Assembly (NCBI GenBank): GCA_028622995.1
Contig: JAJQJQ010000021.1
Coordinates: 3,472,001-3,536,000 of the forward strand
DNA length: 64,000 nt
DNA from: Panagrolaimus kolymaensis
Lineage: Eukaryota > Nematoda > Chromadorea > Rhabditida > Panagrolaimidae
Direction of reading: 5' to 3'
Shown here: positions 36,710 through 48,482 of the stretch, one piece after another
Position numbering within the stretch: the stretch's first letter is position 1
How the letters are laid out: the number at the start of each line of letters is the position of its first letter
Translations under genes and position numbers: made by a program
Notes under the pieces: model-generated
Database searches by the model: none
What the model was told of the DNA's origin: nothing
What the model saw: only the letters and a program-made list of their open reading frames with translations

Positions 36710-37640
36710 TTAAAAAAGACGATAAGATTTAGGATGTTTGAGTAAAAGTGCTTTTCGTTCTTCATCAGCCAAATGCTTCCATCCAAGTTTATCCAAAACC
36801 TTAAAAAAATAATTAAATTTTATTTTTTAAATCCAATGTCAAATAAAAGCTTACTTCAATGATAGCTTTTTCAGTGGCTAAATAATCAGAAGTGGTGCTT
36901 TTAGTTGCAATAATTTTTTCAAGTTCTGCTAAAGCAAGTCCATAACGACCATGTGCTACTGCATATTTAGCAATAAGTATATGAGAATTTTTTGTTGTTG
37001 CTTCGGCATAAAGCATATATTTTCGATAAACTAATTCCATATCGTCTAATGTGATTTCCAAAGAATTTTTAATTGATGCTATTTTGTCGGATTCCTTATG
37101 TAATTTTCCTTTATTTTCAATCAACAATAAATTTTCCTCTGTACTTTCACTCGCTGAGTCGCCTGAAGAAAAAAATTTAAAATATTTTTAGATCAAATTG
37201 AAAAACAAACTTGTTTGTTGGGTTTCATTCGTTTCAGAAATGTTTGGAATCATTGATTCATTATCTTGCGATCCAGCTTCTTCACCACCGCCTAATTTTT
37301 CTTTAGATGTTAAAAAATTTTCTTCATGGAAATTTAAGCTTTGCAAAGAAAAATTTTCTATTTTATCCATATTTGTAGTCGTTTGTTTTTCATAATTTTT
37401 ATTCAGTGTTTCTTCTGTAACCACTGTTGTTGTGGGAATTTCTTTACTATCGATTGGAGACTTTTCAACATCGTTCTGGTCTTTTCTTTTTGGTTCAAAA
37501 CCATTTCGAAAAGATTGTGGGATATCTTTATCGGTATTTTTGAGAAATTCATCAACGGCCAAATTTGTATGGGAAAAGAAAGCATTGATAATCGTTGCTT
37601 TTTTCTTATCCATAATTGCTTTGAAAGCAAGCAGCACAAG
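36710..37640 (-). pseudogene. TPP2 C-terminal fragment (inverted)
   Basis: Three exons equivalent to the end of TPP2 (37211 to about 37640, 36855-37162, 36710-36799) read in frame on the minus strand: MDKKKATIINAFFSHTNLAV, a divergent linker, [24 protein letters not shown] text and [20 protein letters not shown] to the stop. The peptidase domain is absent. Similarity to copy B stops just upstream of the MDKKK segment, near 37640. It may be a dead tail or a short expressed protein beginning at the internal ATG near 37613. Confidence 0.75.
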
Positions 37641-37699
37641 ATTGCATAGATAAAAAAAGGTGGAAAAGAAAAAAGATTGAGCAACCGATAACAATGTAT

Positions 37700-37931
37700 T
37701 ACATTGACAAAACACACAAAAAACTCATTGCAACAAAAACCACAATTTCTGATTATTTATCAACAGAAAAAGCAATTATTGATGTTAACTTTTTCATTTT
37801 TTGACATGCAAGATAAATAATTTTAATTTTAATATTCGTTTGTAAAAAAATTTGGTTGGATACATTTAGCCGACAAACAACTAAGAAAAGCTCTGTTATT
37901 CCAACATCAAAAATCCTACGCCTTACTTTAA
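37700..37931 (+). pseudogene. TPP2 C-terminal remnant (+ strand)
   Basis: A decayed copy of the last two TPP2 exons. Around 37715-37785 it reads KKLIATKTTISDYLSTEKAI. After a short intron-like gap, 37848-37931 reads KKFGWIHLADKQLRKALLFQ to a stop. It stands back to back with the inverted fragment at 36710-37640. Confidence 0.7.
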
Positions 37932-38576
37932 AAATGCCTTCTCATGTTTAATGGTAAAATTTACCGAAATGTAAAAGCATAATAACATTATCGACAATTA
38001 TAAATTTTAAAGCAACGACAACGCAGCACAGCTTCTGCCTCAAATTTACCCAATTTTAATAATAAAAAATAATTAATCCTTTCTATTGACAATCTTAAAT
38101 AACAAAAAAAACATTAAAAAATTTTTTTTAAAGCAGTCCGTTTGAAATAGTTTGTTCTTGTAAAACAATCGGTTTTATTTTGATTTATCGGAGACTTCTT
38201 CCGTTATCCATGAAATATTGTGTCTTGTATTTTAGCATTTTTTAAATCTTTTTTATAGCTATTTTTTAAAATAAATTTCGATTCTCGGTTGCTTTTCATG
38301 CAAAAAGCTTCGTTTGTTTTTGCATGATTCTATTGACCTCATTTTTTTTATTTGTGAGCTTTCACATCTTTAGTTTATTCTTTTTATCCCGCTATTCTTA
38401 ACCTTTGGGTATCGACACTTATTGTAAAGAATCTAAGATTTTGTTACCAAATAAACAAAATAACTTTACTAACAAATTTTTCATCCATTCCAAAAATCAT
38501 TCAAAGCATTAGTTGCTTCGTTATTTTTTTTTGGCTACTCCTCAAATTTCGTAATTTTAAAAAATTACTTTAAAAA
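37932..38576. other. Intergenic upstream of TPP2 B
   Basis: A/T-rich spacer, no recognised element and no clear similarity to the TPP2 A promoter region. Confidence 0.4.
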
Positions 38577-41500
38577 ATGGCTGATGATACTCTTTCTCCC
38601 TGTAGTGGTGAAACTTTGGTAGAAGAAAACTTTGTATTTCCGTCAAAGCATTATATGCCAAAAGAAATTACTCAACAAGTATCACCCAATATTTATCATA
38701 CATGTTTTTATAATTAATTTTTAGGAAGAATTTCTTAAAAAATATCCAAGCTATGATGGAAGAAATACTCTTATCGCCATTCTCGATACGGGTGTGGATC
38801 CAAGTTTACCCGGTCTTCAAAAAACTACCACTGGTTTACCAAAAGTTGTCGATTGTTTGGATTTAACTGGCGCTGGAGATGTTGATACTTCCACCGTTAA
38901 AAGTCTTGATGATAATGGAATATTAATTGGCTTAACTCAACGCCAATTAAAAGTAATTAATTAGAAAAAAAACTATAAAAGCATCTTATTTTTTAGGTCC
39001 CAAAAACATGGAAAAACCCTTCAGGAAAATGGCACCTGGGAATAAAACCCATTTATGAACTATATGACCGTGAAACTCGAGAAAGAATCAATGTTAGTAA
39101 TTAGTTTTCAGTTTAAAAAACGGGGAAAAATTAAAACAATGCAACGTTAATCCATTTTTACAATTTTTAGTCACCTCAAAAAGAAAAGCTTCAAATAAAA
39201 AATAAGTCATCCATTGCTCAAGTTCTACGTGAACTTAATGAACATGAAAAGAAAGTAGGAGCAAAATCAACAAAGATATCGGATAAAGAAGATCGTGATG
39301 AAATCTTGGCAAAATTGGAACATTTAAAAGCAGCTGAAAAACTTTTACTAATTGAATCCCCCGATTCGGTCATAACGGAGCAATATAAAATAGCGGAAAA
39401 ACGTTCAATCGAATCACCAGTTGTTGATTGCATTGTTTGGAGTGATGGCGATACTTGGAAAGCATGCGTGGATTTTGCATGCAATGGCGATTTAGAAAAT
39501 GCTAAAGTAATGTCAAGCTTTCGTGAAAATAGAGAATGGTCATATGCCTCTGATAAATGCTTAGTTACTTACTGCCTCACAATCCACGATGATGGAAACT
39601 TACTCGAAATATGTGTTCCAAATTGCGGTCATGGAAGTCATGTTGCACATATTGCTGCTGGGCATTTCCCTGATGAACCCGAAAAGGATGGACTTGCACC
39701 AGGAGCACAAATTATTTCTCTGTGTATTGGTGATTCTCGACTTGATACATGGCTAAGAAAACAAGCGTTTGCCCGAGCTGTATGTTGAACTTATTTTAAA
39801 TTAAATAATAAGTAAAAAATTTTAGATAAACAAATGCGTTGAACTTAAAGTGGATGTCATAAATTTTTCTTATAGTGTATGTTCAACATTTTTTGAAGAT
39901 GGGTAAGTTTTTTTTACAATCATGTGGGGTTTAACCCAATCGTTGGTATTCACAAGTTTAACAATAAAAATGTTTCAGAAACTTTTACGCTTTAATCAAA
40001 AATGCTATCGAAAAGCATGGAATTGTTTTTGTTAAATCTGCTGGCAATAATGGTTCTTTATTATCAACAGTTGGAGGTTCAGGAAAAACCCCATCATTCA
40101 ATTATTTATGTTGGCGCATACTTGACTCCCGAAATGAAGGAATCCATGTACAGCCATTTTGAAACTAATGATGCTGTAGCATTTCCGTTTTCTTCTCGAG
40201 GACCATGCCTAGATGGTTCTTTAGGCGTTTGTATTTCAGCACCAGGAGCTGCTATAGCCGGTGTTCCAAAAAAGTTTTTAATTGGTGCTGATAGAATGAA
40301 CGGCACAAGTATGAGTTCACCAAATGCATGTGGTAATATCGCTTGCTTGATTTCTGCATTAAAAGAAAATGGAATTCCAATTTCTCCATATCGAATCAAA
40401 TTAGCTATAATTAATTCTGCAATGATGCCAAAGAATGAAGCTCATGATCCATTTGGAATTGGACATGGCATTCTACAACTTGATACAGCTTTTGAAATAA
40501 TGAAAACTTCAATGCAAAAATTTCCTACAAATGTCACAGATATTAAAATTGACATTGATGGAAAGCGTGGAATTTATTTGAGAGAAAAATGGCAAACAAA
40601 TGTGCTCCAAGAATTCAAAGTTTCTGTTACAACAGAATTTAAGCATTTTGAAAATTTAGAAGAAAGAATTAATTTTGAATGTCCTATTATTTTAAAGTTG
40701 TCTGAAGGAGCTGAAACTTTTGTTAAACATCCAAAATATTTTCGTCTTCCATCTGGTGCTTTTAATATTCACATTGATCCAACAAAACTTGAAGCTGGAA
40801 AAGTTTATTATGCTGAAATTTCTGGCAACGATCCTTCAAATCCTTCACTTGGAGCATTATTTCGAATACCTATTACTATTATAACTCATGAACATGTAAG
40901 CCAAGAAACTGATTATTGTTATAAGAAAAATTTTTCGCTAAAGTCTGGTATTCCTCAACGCTTTTTTATTAATCCTCCACATGGTAGCACATATTCATTT
41001 TTATCATTCACTTCTCTTGAATCAAACAAAACAATACCGGTTAATATTCAACATGGTTTTATCTCTATCAATTCTTTATCTTTTGATAAGGAAAATGGCT
41101 CTACAGTTTCTCCAAAAGGAAAAGCTTATTCATATTTTGATGTTAATGAGGATGCCACTAGTGAGTTTTGTATTACTCAAAGTTGGAATGGAATGGGTGA
41201 ATCAAAAGTTAAAGTAAAAATTCAATTTTATGGCTTCAGTGCTGATAACGTTTCTCTTTCATCTGTGAACCCTAATAATCATATTTGGTTTTCAAATAAC
41301 TTGCGTCCAACCAGTATAACTCCTGCTTTGGAATTCACACAGTTTTGTCAACCTTTAACTCACACTGAAACAAATATTGAACCGTTGAAAGAAAGAGATA
41401 TTATTATTGGACAACAAAGCTTTCGATTAATTTTGACTTACACATTAACAGGTATCATATTTTTTTAAAACCCTTGAATTCTACAAAAATATTTTAGTGA

Positions 41501-43790
41501 CAAAAACTGCTTATTACTACTTTTCCATTGATGGATTTAATTCTTTTTATAGATATTTTGACTGTATTATATTTCAACTTACAACCGATTCAAAAAAATA
41601 TATTTCTTCTTTCTGCTATTACTATTGGGTAAATATAATCATCTATAATACATATAAGCCTTTATCTTATATGTAATATTTTTTATAGGTTAACCTTGAG
41701 CCAGGAAGCTACTCCATTCGAGTTCAAATTCGGCATTCAAATCCAGAAATATTGGATAAACTCAAAACAGCAACAATGATAGCTACACAAGCATTAGCTA
41801 AAATTTCTGTTGATCTTTATTCCACCCCAGGAGAAGCATTTAAAAATGAAGGAGACAAGTTTGGATCAAAAACTTATCAAGCAGGTCAACGAGATTATAT
41901 ATATCTTCCTTCTATTCCAACTTATAATCTTCCTCTTTCGTATACTGCCGGCTCATATTTGAAAGGGAAATTTTCGTTATTATCATTCCATGAAAAATCG
42001 CTTCATAAAACCCATTCAAGCTTCGATGTTAAATATAACTTCGTGGCCGCCAGAAATGTCACAAAGGATTTAAAAGTCAAGTTAGAAGAATTAAAAGAAG
42101 AAAGCGATGAAGCTGATAGCAGCATAGATGTTACAACACAAGAAATGAAAAGTAAGCATTTAAAAAAATTACTAATTTATTTAACCACCTCTTTTTTCAG
42201 AAGCTTTTCGTGACCTTGAAATTTCATACATTACAAAACACACGGATGCTACGAAAGCTTTAGAATTATTTGAAAAGCTGTCAAATGAATATCCAAAACA
42301 TTTACCCATTTATTCAGCTGAAATTGAAAGACTTACAAAACTCAAAGATCTTCCAAAATTAAGTAAAATGGTACAAAAATTATTGGAAATTCTGAAGCTG
42401 AAAATGTTTTGAAATATTTTGCATGTAAAACAGAAAATAATGAAGGAGCTGCTCGAAGCAAAGCAATTATGGATAAGAAAAAAGCAACGATTATCAATGC
42501 TTTCTTTTCCCATACAAATTTGGCCATTGATGAATTCCTCAAAAATACCGATAAAGATATCCCACAATCTTTTCGAAATGGTTTTGATCCAAAGAAAGTT
42601 GTCGTTGAAGATAAAAAAGAAATAAAAGCTTCTGGAAGCGATGATGCTTCGACCAAAACTGGAGAAGAAATAAAAATGTCAGAAACTGAAACTTCAACCG
42701 AAAAACAAGCAACATCCGCAGAAAGCAAAGAAGAAGATGCAAGTGTCAATCCAATTTCTTCTGAATCTGACGCTTTTGATAAAGCAAAATCAGGAGAAGC
42801 CAGTGTTGATTCTGGAATCTCTTCAATCCCTTCAACGCCCGAACCCGAATATAAGGAACCAAATGAAAATGCAACAGGGGATGTTAAAAATAGCGAAAAA
42901 TCTGAATCATGTGATATGCAAGATTCTGACACTAAAGATGGTGTTGGTTCAAGTAACTCAGAAAATAAAAGTGATAACGATGAAAATGAAAGCAGCGAAA
43001 AGGTTAAAACTTCTACGAAGCAAGATTTAGTTAGTACCGAAGAAGTTGAATCAAGCGATAAAGAAAATGTATGTCCTGATAATTCTCAAACATCATTCAA
43101 GAAAATTTCTTCCTCTGGTTCTTTGAGCAGCGGCAGCGATGGATCTTTTGTTAAAATTAATGACAAAGAAGAAATGGCTGAAAATGAAAAAACTTCTGAA
43201 GAAGCTAAAGAAGAAGTTGCAATCGAAGAAATACAAACTGATTCAGAGTTTACAAAAGTTGAAGAAAATGTCGAAGCTCAGATTGAAAGCCCCGAAAAGG
43301 TTGCTGTCGTGGATCTTCCAATAGATGAAATTCCTTCAACTCCAACAACCCCACTTCCTGTTGCCGAAGCAACACCCGAAGTAAAGGAAACTGAGATAGT
43401 TTCCGAAACACCCAACAAAGATGAAGAAACCCCAAAACCTTTGATTGTAACTTTGCAGGATGTTGAAAATTTGTATCGGGAATATATGCTTTATGCCGAA
43501 ACAACAACCGAAAATTCTCATATACTTATTGCTAAATATGCCATTGCACATGGTCGTTATGGAATTGCTTTAGCGGAACTTAAAAAAATTATTGCAACTA
43601 AAACCACAACTTCTGATTATTTAGCCACTGAAAAAGCTATCATTGAAGTAAGCTTTTAATTGACATTGGATTTAAAAAATTATGTTTAATTTTTTTTCAG
43701 GTTTTGGATAAGATTGGATGGAAACATTTGGCTGATGAAGAACGAAAAGCCCTTTTAATCAAACATCAAAAATCTTATCGCCTCTTTTAA
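38577..43790 (+). pseudogene. Tripeptidyl-peptidase II, copy B (two apparent frameshifts)
   Basis: Ten exons mirror copy A (38577-38678, 38725-38952, 38997-39092, 39171-39779, 39826-39902, 39979-41451, 41498-41628, 41689-42151, 42201-43647, 43701-43790). Catalytic Asp ([12 protein letters not shown]), His ([14 protein letters not shown]), Asn (SAGNNG) and Ser ([13 protein letters not shown]) are all kept. Two indels break the frame. One is at about 40076-40090, in an AAAAACCCC run between the Asn and Ser motifs. The other is at about 42390, where one base is missing relative to copy A. Copy B also has a roughly 23-residue internal duplication before VVDCIVW and a very acidic Ser/Glu-rich linker (42600-43440). 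It lost the intron that copy A has at 33824-33879. Either a young pseudogene or a gene with two assembly errors. Confidence 0.8.
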
Positions 43791-44334
43791 TAGTTGTTTA
43801 TCGTTTTATATTTTTTCACAATTTTGTTTCTTTTTTATTGTCATAAAAATTTAAAATGAAAATTCTTTTAAAAGATTAGTTAGCACTCCGACAAAAAAAA
43901 AATGTAATTGATGCTCCCTAGTATTCAGATGGTCTAAATCATATTTCTTTTTATTTTTAGAAATTTCACAAGTGTAAAGCACTTTCTTTTTATGAAACAA
44001 AAAACAATGAATCGCTTTGTTAAAAAATTAACTTTATCATCAAAAAAAGTATTGAGAAAAAGTAATGACCTTCACACTTTTCCATTGTCTTCTCTCCTAT
44101 AAACCAATGAAGAGTCATTTCCTTTTATTGAACGATTCAAACAAAAGAAGACATTTTTATTAATGTTTTTTGTTACCTCATTTTTAACCTGTTTTTAGTA
44201 TGATCTGATTCTCCAATTTTAGAAACAAAACAAAAAGTAAAAACAATAGCAACCAAATTCAGCTAAAAATGGAGGTAAGTGGAACAACAATAGCGAAAAA
44301 AGTCGAAAAAAAAAAACACATGGCAATCAAAGAG
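43791..44334. other. Intergenic
   Basis: T-rich spacer between TPP2 B and the Gly-rich peptide gene. Nothing recognised. Confidence 0.45.
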
Positions 44335-44342
44335 TATAAAAG
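44335..44342 (+). promoter_or_regulatory. TATA box of the Gly-rich peptide gene
   Basis: TATAAAAG about 72 nt upstream of the ATG at 44414, as expected for a highly expressed small secreted peptide. Confidence 0.7.
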
Positions 44343-44413
44343 CTTGAGTTTAATCGAATAATTTCATTCTCATCTGTGTTTCTTCCTTTTAAGCTTCAAA
44401 TAAAATAAAAATA

Positions 44414-44732
44414 ATGTCTCGACTTTTATTATTAATTTTGCTCGCTGCAATCATGTTCGCAATTGTGAATTCTCAATTCTTTGGTGGTGGACCATATGGA
44501 GGTATGGGAGGTTACGGTACGCTTTTTATCTTTTGAGGAAAAGAAGATTTTAATAGCATCTTAAATTTAAAACTTCTATTTTTTAATTTGACAAAAATAT
44601 ATAATAGCTTTTTTAGGCATGTATCGTAGACGTTATGGTTATGGAGGCATGGGCGGATATGGTGGCGGCATGTATGGTCCTTATGGAGGGTCACCTTATG
44701 GCATGATGGGTGGTGGACCATTCTTTGGTTAA
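44414..44732 (+). CDS. Gly/Tyr/Met-rich secreted peptide
   Basis: Two exons (44414-44516, 44617-44732) encode 72 residues. MSRLLLLILLAAIMFAIVNS is a strong signal peptide, probably cut before QFFGGG. The mature peptide is almost entirely Gly, Tyr and Met (YGGMGGYG, GYGGGMYGPYGG) with one basic cluster YRRRYGY that could be a processing site. Composition recalls the YGGYG-rich antimicrobial NLP/caenacin peptides and some cuticle peptides of nematodes. That similarity is compositional, not proof of homology. Confidence 0.7.
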
Positions 44733-45483
44733 AAAACAACCGTTAACCCAAATTTTAAAACTTGCGTCTCTAATTTTTGAAACAAAAACAGTCTGGTATT
44801 GTTAATAATTTGTAATTTTCCTATGTGTAAATAATAATTTTTTTGTATTTTGAAATTTTTATTCAGTATAAAATAAATGTGTTAAAAAAATTAAAAAAGC
44901 TTTTTTGTCGTTTTCTTTATCAACAACCACAATGGACAACATCAACGTGTCTGCAAGAAACAAAAAATGGAAAGAGAAAATTAAATACAACATACGAATT
45001 TCTTTTATGCTATTTGTTTTGAAAAACACGCCTGCTGTTTAATTTTTAGTAAGCCTGGGTTAAGAGCACACGAGTATTTTGAGATCAATTGCAACAATTG
45101 TCTCACGTTCAAATGAAATTGAAAGATAAAAAAAAATTGAGTTTGATACTAAATTTTCAATTCTTCGCGCTTTTTCATTGATTCTCGCAGCGGTAAATTT
45201 CATTATTGTATTCGTTTTTGTTGGTATTCGTTCACCTATTTTTTATTCTTCTCTTTCGCAGTCAACAAATAATATTCATCGATGTCGGTATAATTTTTAT
45301 TTCTTCCACGCCAACAAGAAACGATGCTGTTTTGTGTTTTTTATTTTATGCAAATTACCAACTTTCACATTCGTATTTTCAGTGAACTTTGTGAACGAAT
45401 TTGTTGTAAAAAGAATAATGAGAATACAATGAAAATCACAAAGTAAAATCAAGCCTGCCATCAACCATATTCAACAAAAGAAA
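44733..45483. other. Intergenic
   Basis: An AATAAA near 44873 serves the Gly-rich peptide. The rest is A/T-rich DNA with no supported gene. Confidence 0.45.
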
Positions 45484-46605
45484 ATGACGACTTCAATATG
45501 GCCAAATTCTCAAGATGCAGTTAAATTTGGAAAAGATTTTATGGTTGGTGGAGTTTCAGCTGTCGTCGCAAAAACTATTATTGCGCCTATTGAAAGAATA
45601 AAACTTATTTTACAGGTTAATTTTTAACATCGTTTAAATAATTTTTAATGTATGTTTTTTTTTCAGCTTCAAACAAGTCAAACAACGATATCTCCAGATA
45701 AAAGATATAAAGGAGCAATTGATATTCTCATTCGTCTACCAAAAGAACAAGGAATTCTTTCATTTTGGCGTGGAAATGGTACAAATATTATTCGTGGAGT
45801 TGGTCAAGAATCACTTGGTATGGGATTCAAAGAACTTTTCAAATCATATTGTTTATCTGGAGTTGATCGAAAAAATCAATATGGTCGTTATTTATTTGGT
45901 AATTTAATGGCTGGCGGATTATCTGGTTGTGCATCATTTTGTTTTATTTATCCATTAGATTTTACTAAAACTCGTCTTACTGTTGATATGGGAAAAGGTA
46001 AATCATCAACAAGTTTTATATGTTTCTTATACCACAATCATGTTTGTTTTTAGATAAAGCTTCAAGAGAATTTCATGGACTCATCGATTGCTTTTATAAA
46101 ATTGCAAAATCTGATGGAATTATTGGATTATATCGTGGTTTTATTCCTTCTTTACAATTCATTTTTCTTTATCGAGCAATTTACTATGGATTGTTTGATA
46201 CTGTCAAAGGTGGAGTGGAAGAAAGTGGAAGAGAAATTGGCTTTATTGGAGCATTTTCAATTGGACAAGTATGTTTTTTAATGAAATCTTTCGTCGTTAA
46301 AAATCATTTATTTTTTAGGTAACAACATTTATTGCTGCAATGACTACATATCCATTAGATACAGTACGACGAAGATTAACTATGCAAGCTGGTAAAAAGG
46401 ATGTAATACGATTATCAACATGGCAATGTACAAAGGTATGTTTTATGTGTACAAAGCTTTCAATAATTTTCGTTCATATTTTTAGCTTATTTATTACAAT
46501 GAAGGAATGAAAGCATTTTATCATGGAGCATGGGTGAATGCACTTCGTGGTATTGGCGCTGCATTAATTCTTGCTCTTTATCATGAAGTTCAAAAAGTTA
46601 TGTGA
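45484..46605 (+). CDS. Mitochondrial carrier, ADP/ATP-translocase-like
   Basis: Five exons (45484-45615, 45667-45997, 46054-46268, 46319-46435, 46486-46605) give 304 residues, the size of a six-helix inner-membrane carrier. Three repeats each show the PX[DE]XX[KR] signature: PIERIK, PLDFTK and PLDTVR. The text is close to ADP/ATP carriers ([61 protein letters not shown]). The canonical RRRMMM exchange signature is RRRLTM here, so substrate preference could differ. No presequence, as usual for this family. Confidence 0.9.
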
Positions 46606-46897
46606 CTCAATAATATCAACTTCAACAAATGATCTAATCATGGATTCACTTTTTGTTTGTCAATTTTTTGTATTGTATAGAGAAAGTTATATTTTTTTAT
46701 ATGAAAGTAATTTGGTATTGTCATTGATTTGTAATTAAAATTTTTACATGTAAATAATAAAGATTTTTTGCTAAAACTTAATTTTCTGATTCAACAATTA
46801 TTTTATTTTGAAAGGAGATCGGCTAAACCCATTTTCTTTGTAATCATTTGGCTGGCTTTTGTTAGCTATTATTTACCATCGATTTCGCGTTTATGTT

Positions 46898-48482
46898 TCA
46901 CAATTTAGAAATCGTTGGCAGGCTTCTCTCATACGATGTTCTCCTTCCCCATCGACATTTTATTTCATTCACCGGTTTTGTTGCAACCTTTTCCACTTCA
47001 CTTTCTGTTTCCTCTTCATCTTCAGGAAATTCCATGGTCACGATGGCTGCTGGACGACCATTGGGTTTTATAATACTTCGAGGAGGCCGGGTAGTAATAA
47101 ACGAAAATTCTTGATTGCATGTTGGCACTGGTGGATAATCATCAACTGAATCACCCAAATGCGTCCTCAAAGAATCATTTTTGGCATGGCAGCATCCATT
47201 TTCAAGATAATCATTTCTTAAAAGGAAATATGCCGCTACGATAGCAAAAAGTACAGCAAAAAATAAAATACCGGCTGCGGATAAGTGAATATAAAAAGCA
47301 TAACCGATTCGTTGCTAGAATAAAAATTTTTAAATTAGTAAAATATCATTTTATCAAATTAGTAGTAATGTAAATCGAGATGTGAGTTTACCTGATACAC
47401 ATCCACGATGCCATGAACATATCGATTATCAATTCGCATTGAAGCTAAGAAAAACATTATATCACCGAATAATGAACAAATTACTAAAAAAGCAAGAACC
47501 ATTAACAAAAAGGAGTATGTAGCAAAATCTAGAATAACCGTATTCGGCAAAAATCCAAAAAATTTATTTTGCTATAATTAAAGGCCAGATAGGTTTAAAA
47601 ACTTCCTGAATGGGATTATTTGTTTATATTGGGGTTAATGAATATGATATCAAGGACCAAAAATGACATTTTTTCCAAATGTTTTAGTTGGACCTGGGAT
47701 TTTTTGGATATTTTATGTTTTTGTTGAATTCGATTATTCTCGATTACGTTTATCCCACAGCAAGCTTTAATTTAATTTTATTTTTAGGTTAAAACTTACA
47801 AGTAATAATAACAGCAACAACATGTAATACTCCATTTGGGACAAAGCAAGATGAGCAACCTCCAATTACAATTGAAATTATTGCAAAAATAAATGTAAAT
47901 ACAGTAAAAAATAAGACTGCTTTATGTTGAGCTGAAAGAAAAGTTTTATAAAATATGTGGGTTTTGGATGAATTTTTATAAATTGAAAAATTGGCAGTGA
48001 AAATATTTATCTTCAGCTTAAACAAAAAATTATTACTAATTGCTTATATCAAGGACAGTTTTATAATTTATTTAAAAATGAAAAACATACGTAAAAATCG
48101 ATGCATTAAATATTCTCTTGCTGCAATATCCCCAGCTTCGATTGATTGATGAATAATCCGTTTAGCGCTTGGATCACTTTTATACACGCATTTCCTACTC
48201 CATCTTGAAACTTCTTGATCTTCCATAGCTTCTTGTGGACTTCTCACCGCTGTTAATGGAAGAACTTCAGAACTCACACAATCCGCAAATATTCCATGCT
48301 CATGAACCGAATTAAATTCCCGCATTTCAACATACTTAAAATAGAAAGGGTAAACACTTGGAATTAATAAATGGTAAAATTACCTGCCATTGTACTAAAC
48401 CTAATGAAAAGGCACTTATAACACACCCAAATATAGTTAAAGCTATACTAAGAATAAGAAAAATTTGCCTCGATTCCATCAT
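46898..48482 (-). CDS. Clc-like (claudin-like) four-helix membrane protein 1
   Basis: Five exons (48384-48482, 48091-48334, 47800-47931, 47392-47528, 46898-47314) give 342 residues. TM1 is IFLILSIALTIFGCVISAF. The first extracellular loop has the family pattern W..Y/V..REF..H.HG(I/L)..DC. TM2 is AVLFFTVFTFIFAIISIVI, TM3 SFLLMVLAFLVICSLFGDIM, and TM4 AAGILFFAVLFAIVAAYFLL after QRIGYAFY. This is the layout of nematode Clc-like proteins, relatives of claudins proposed to act at cell junctions or as channel modulators. The long acidic cytoplasmic tail ends RTSYERSLPTISKL, a possible PDZ ligand. A paralogue lies at 61351-62972. Confidence 0.82.

Noticed and set aside
40002..40090. Start of TPP2 copy B second half at an internal Met (40002)
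   Set aside because: The first codons there are an out-of-frame reading of the conserved exon around KHGIVFVKSAGNN; the Met is a by-product of the frameshift,not a real start.
46898..47170. A separate acidic 90-residue minus-strand gene
   Set aside because: It is the cytoplasmic tail of Clc-like gene 1, in frame with its last membrane segment.
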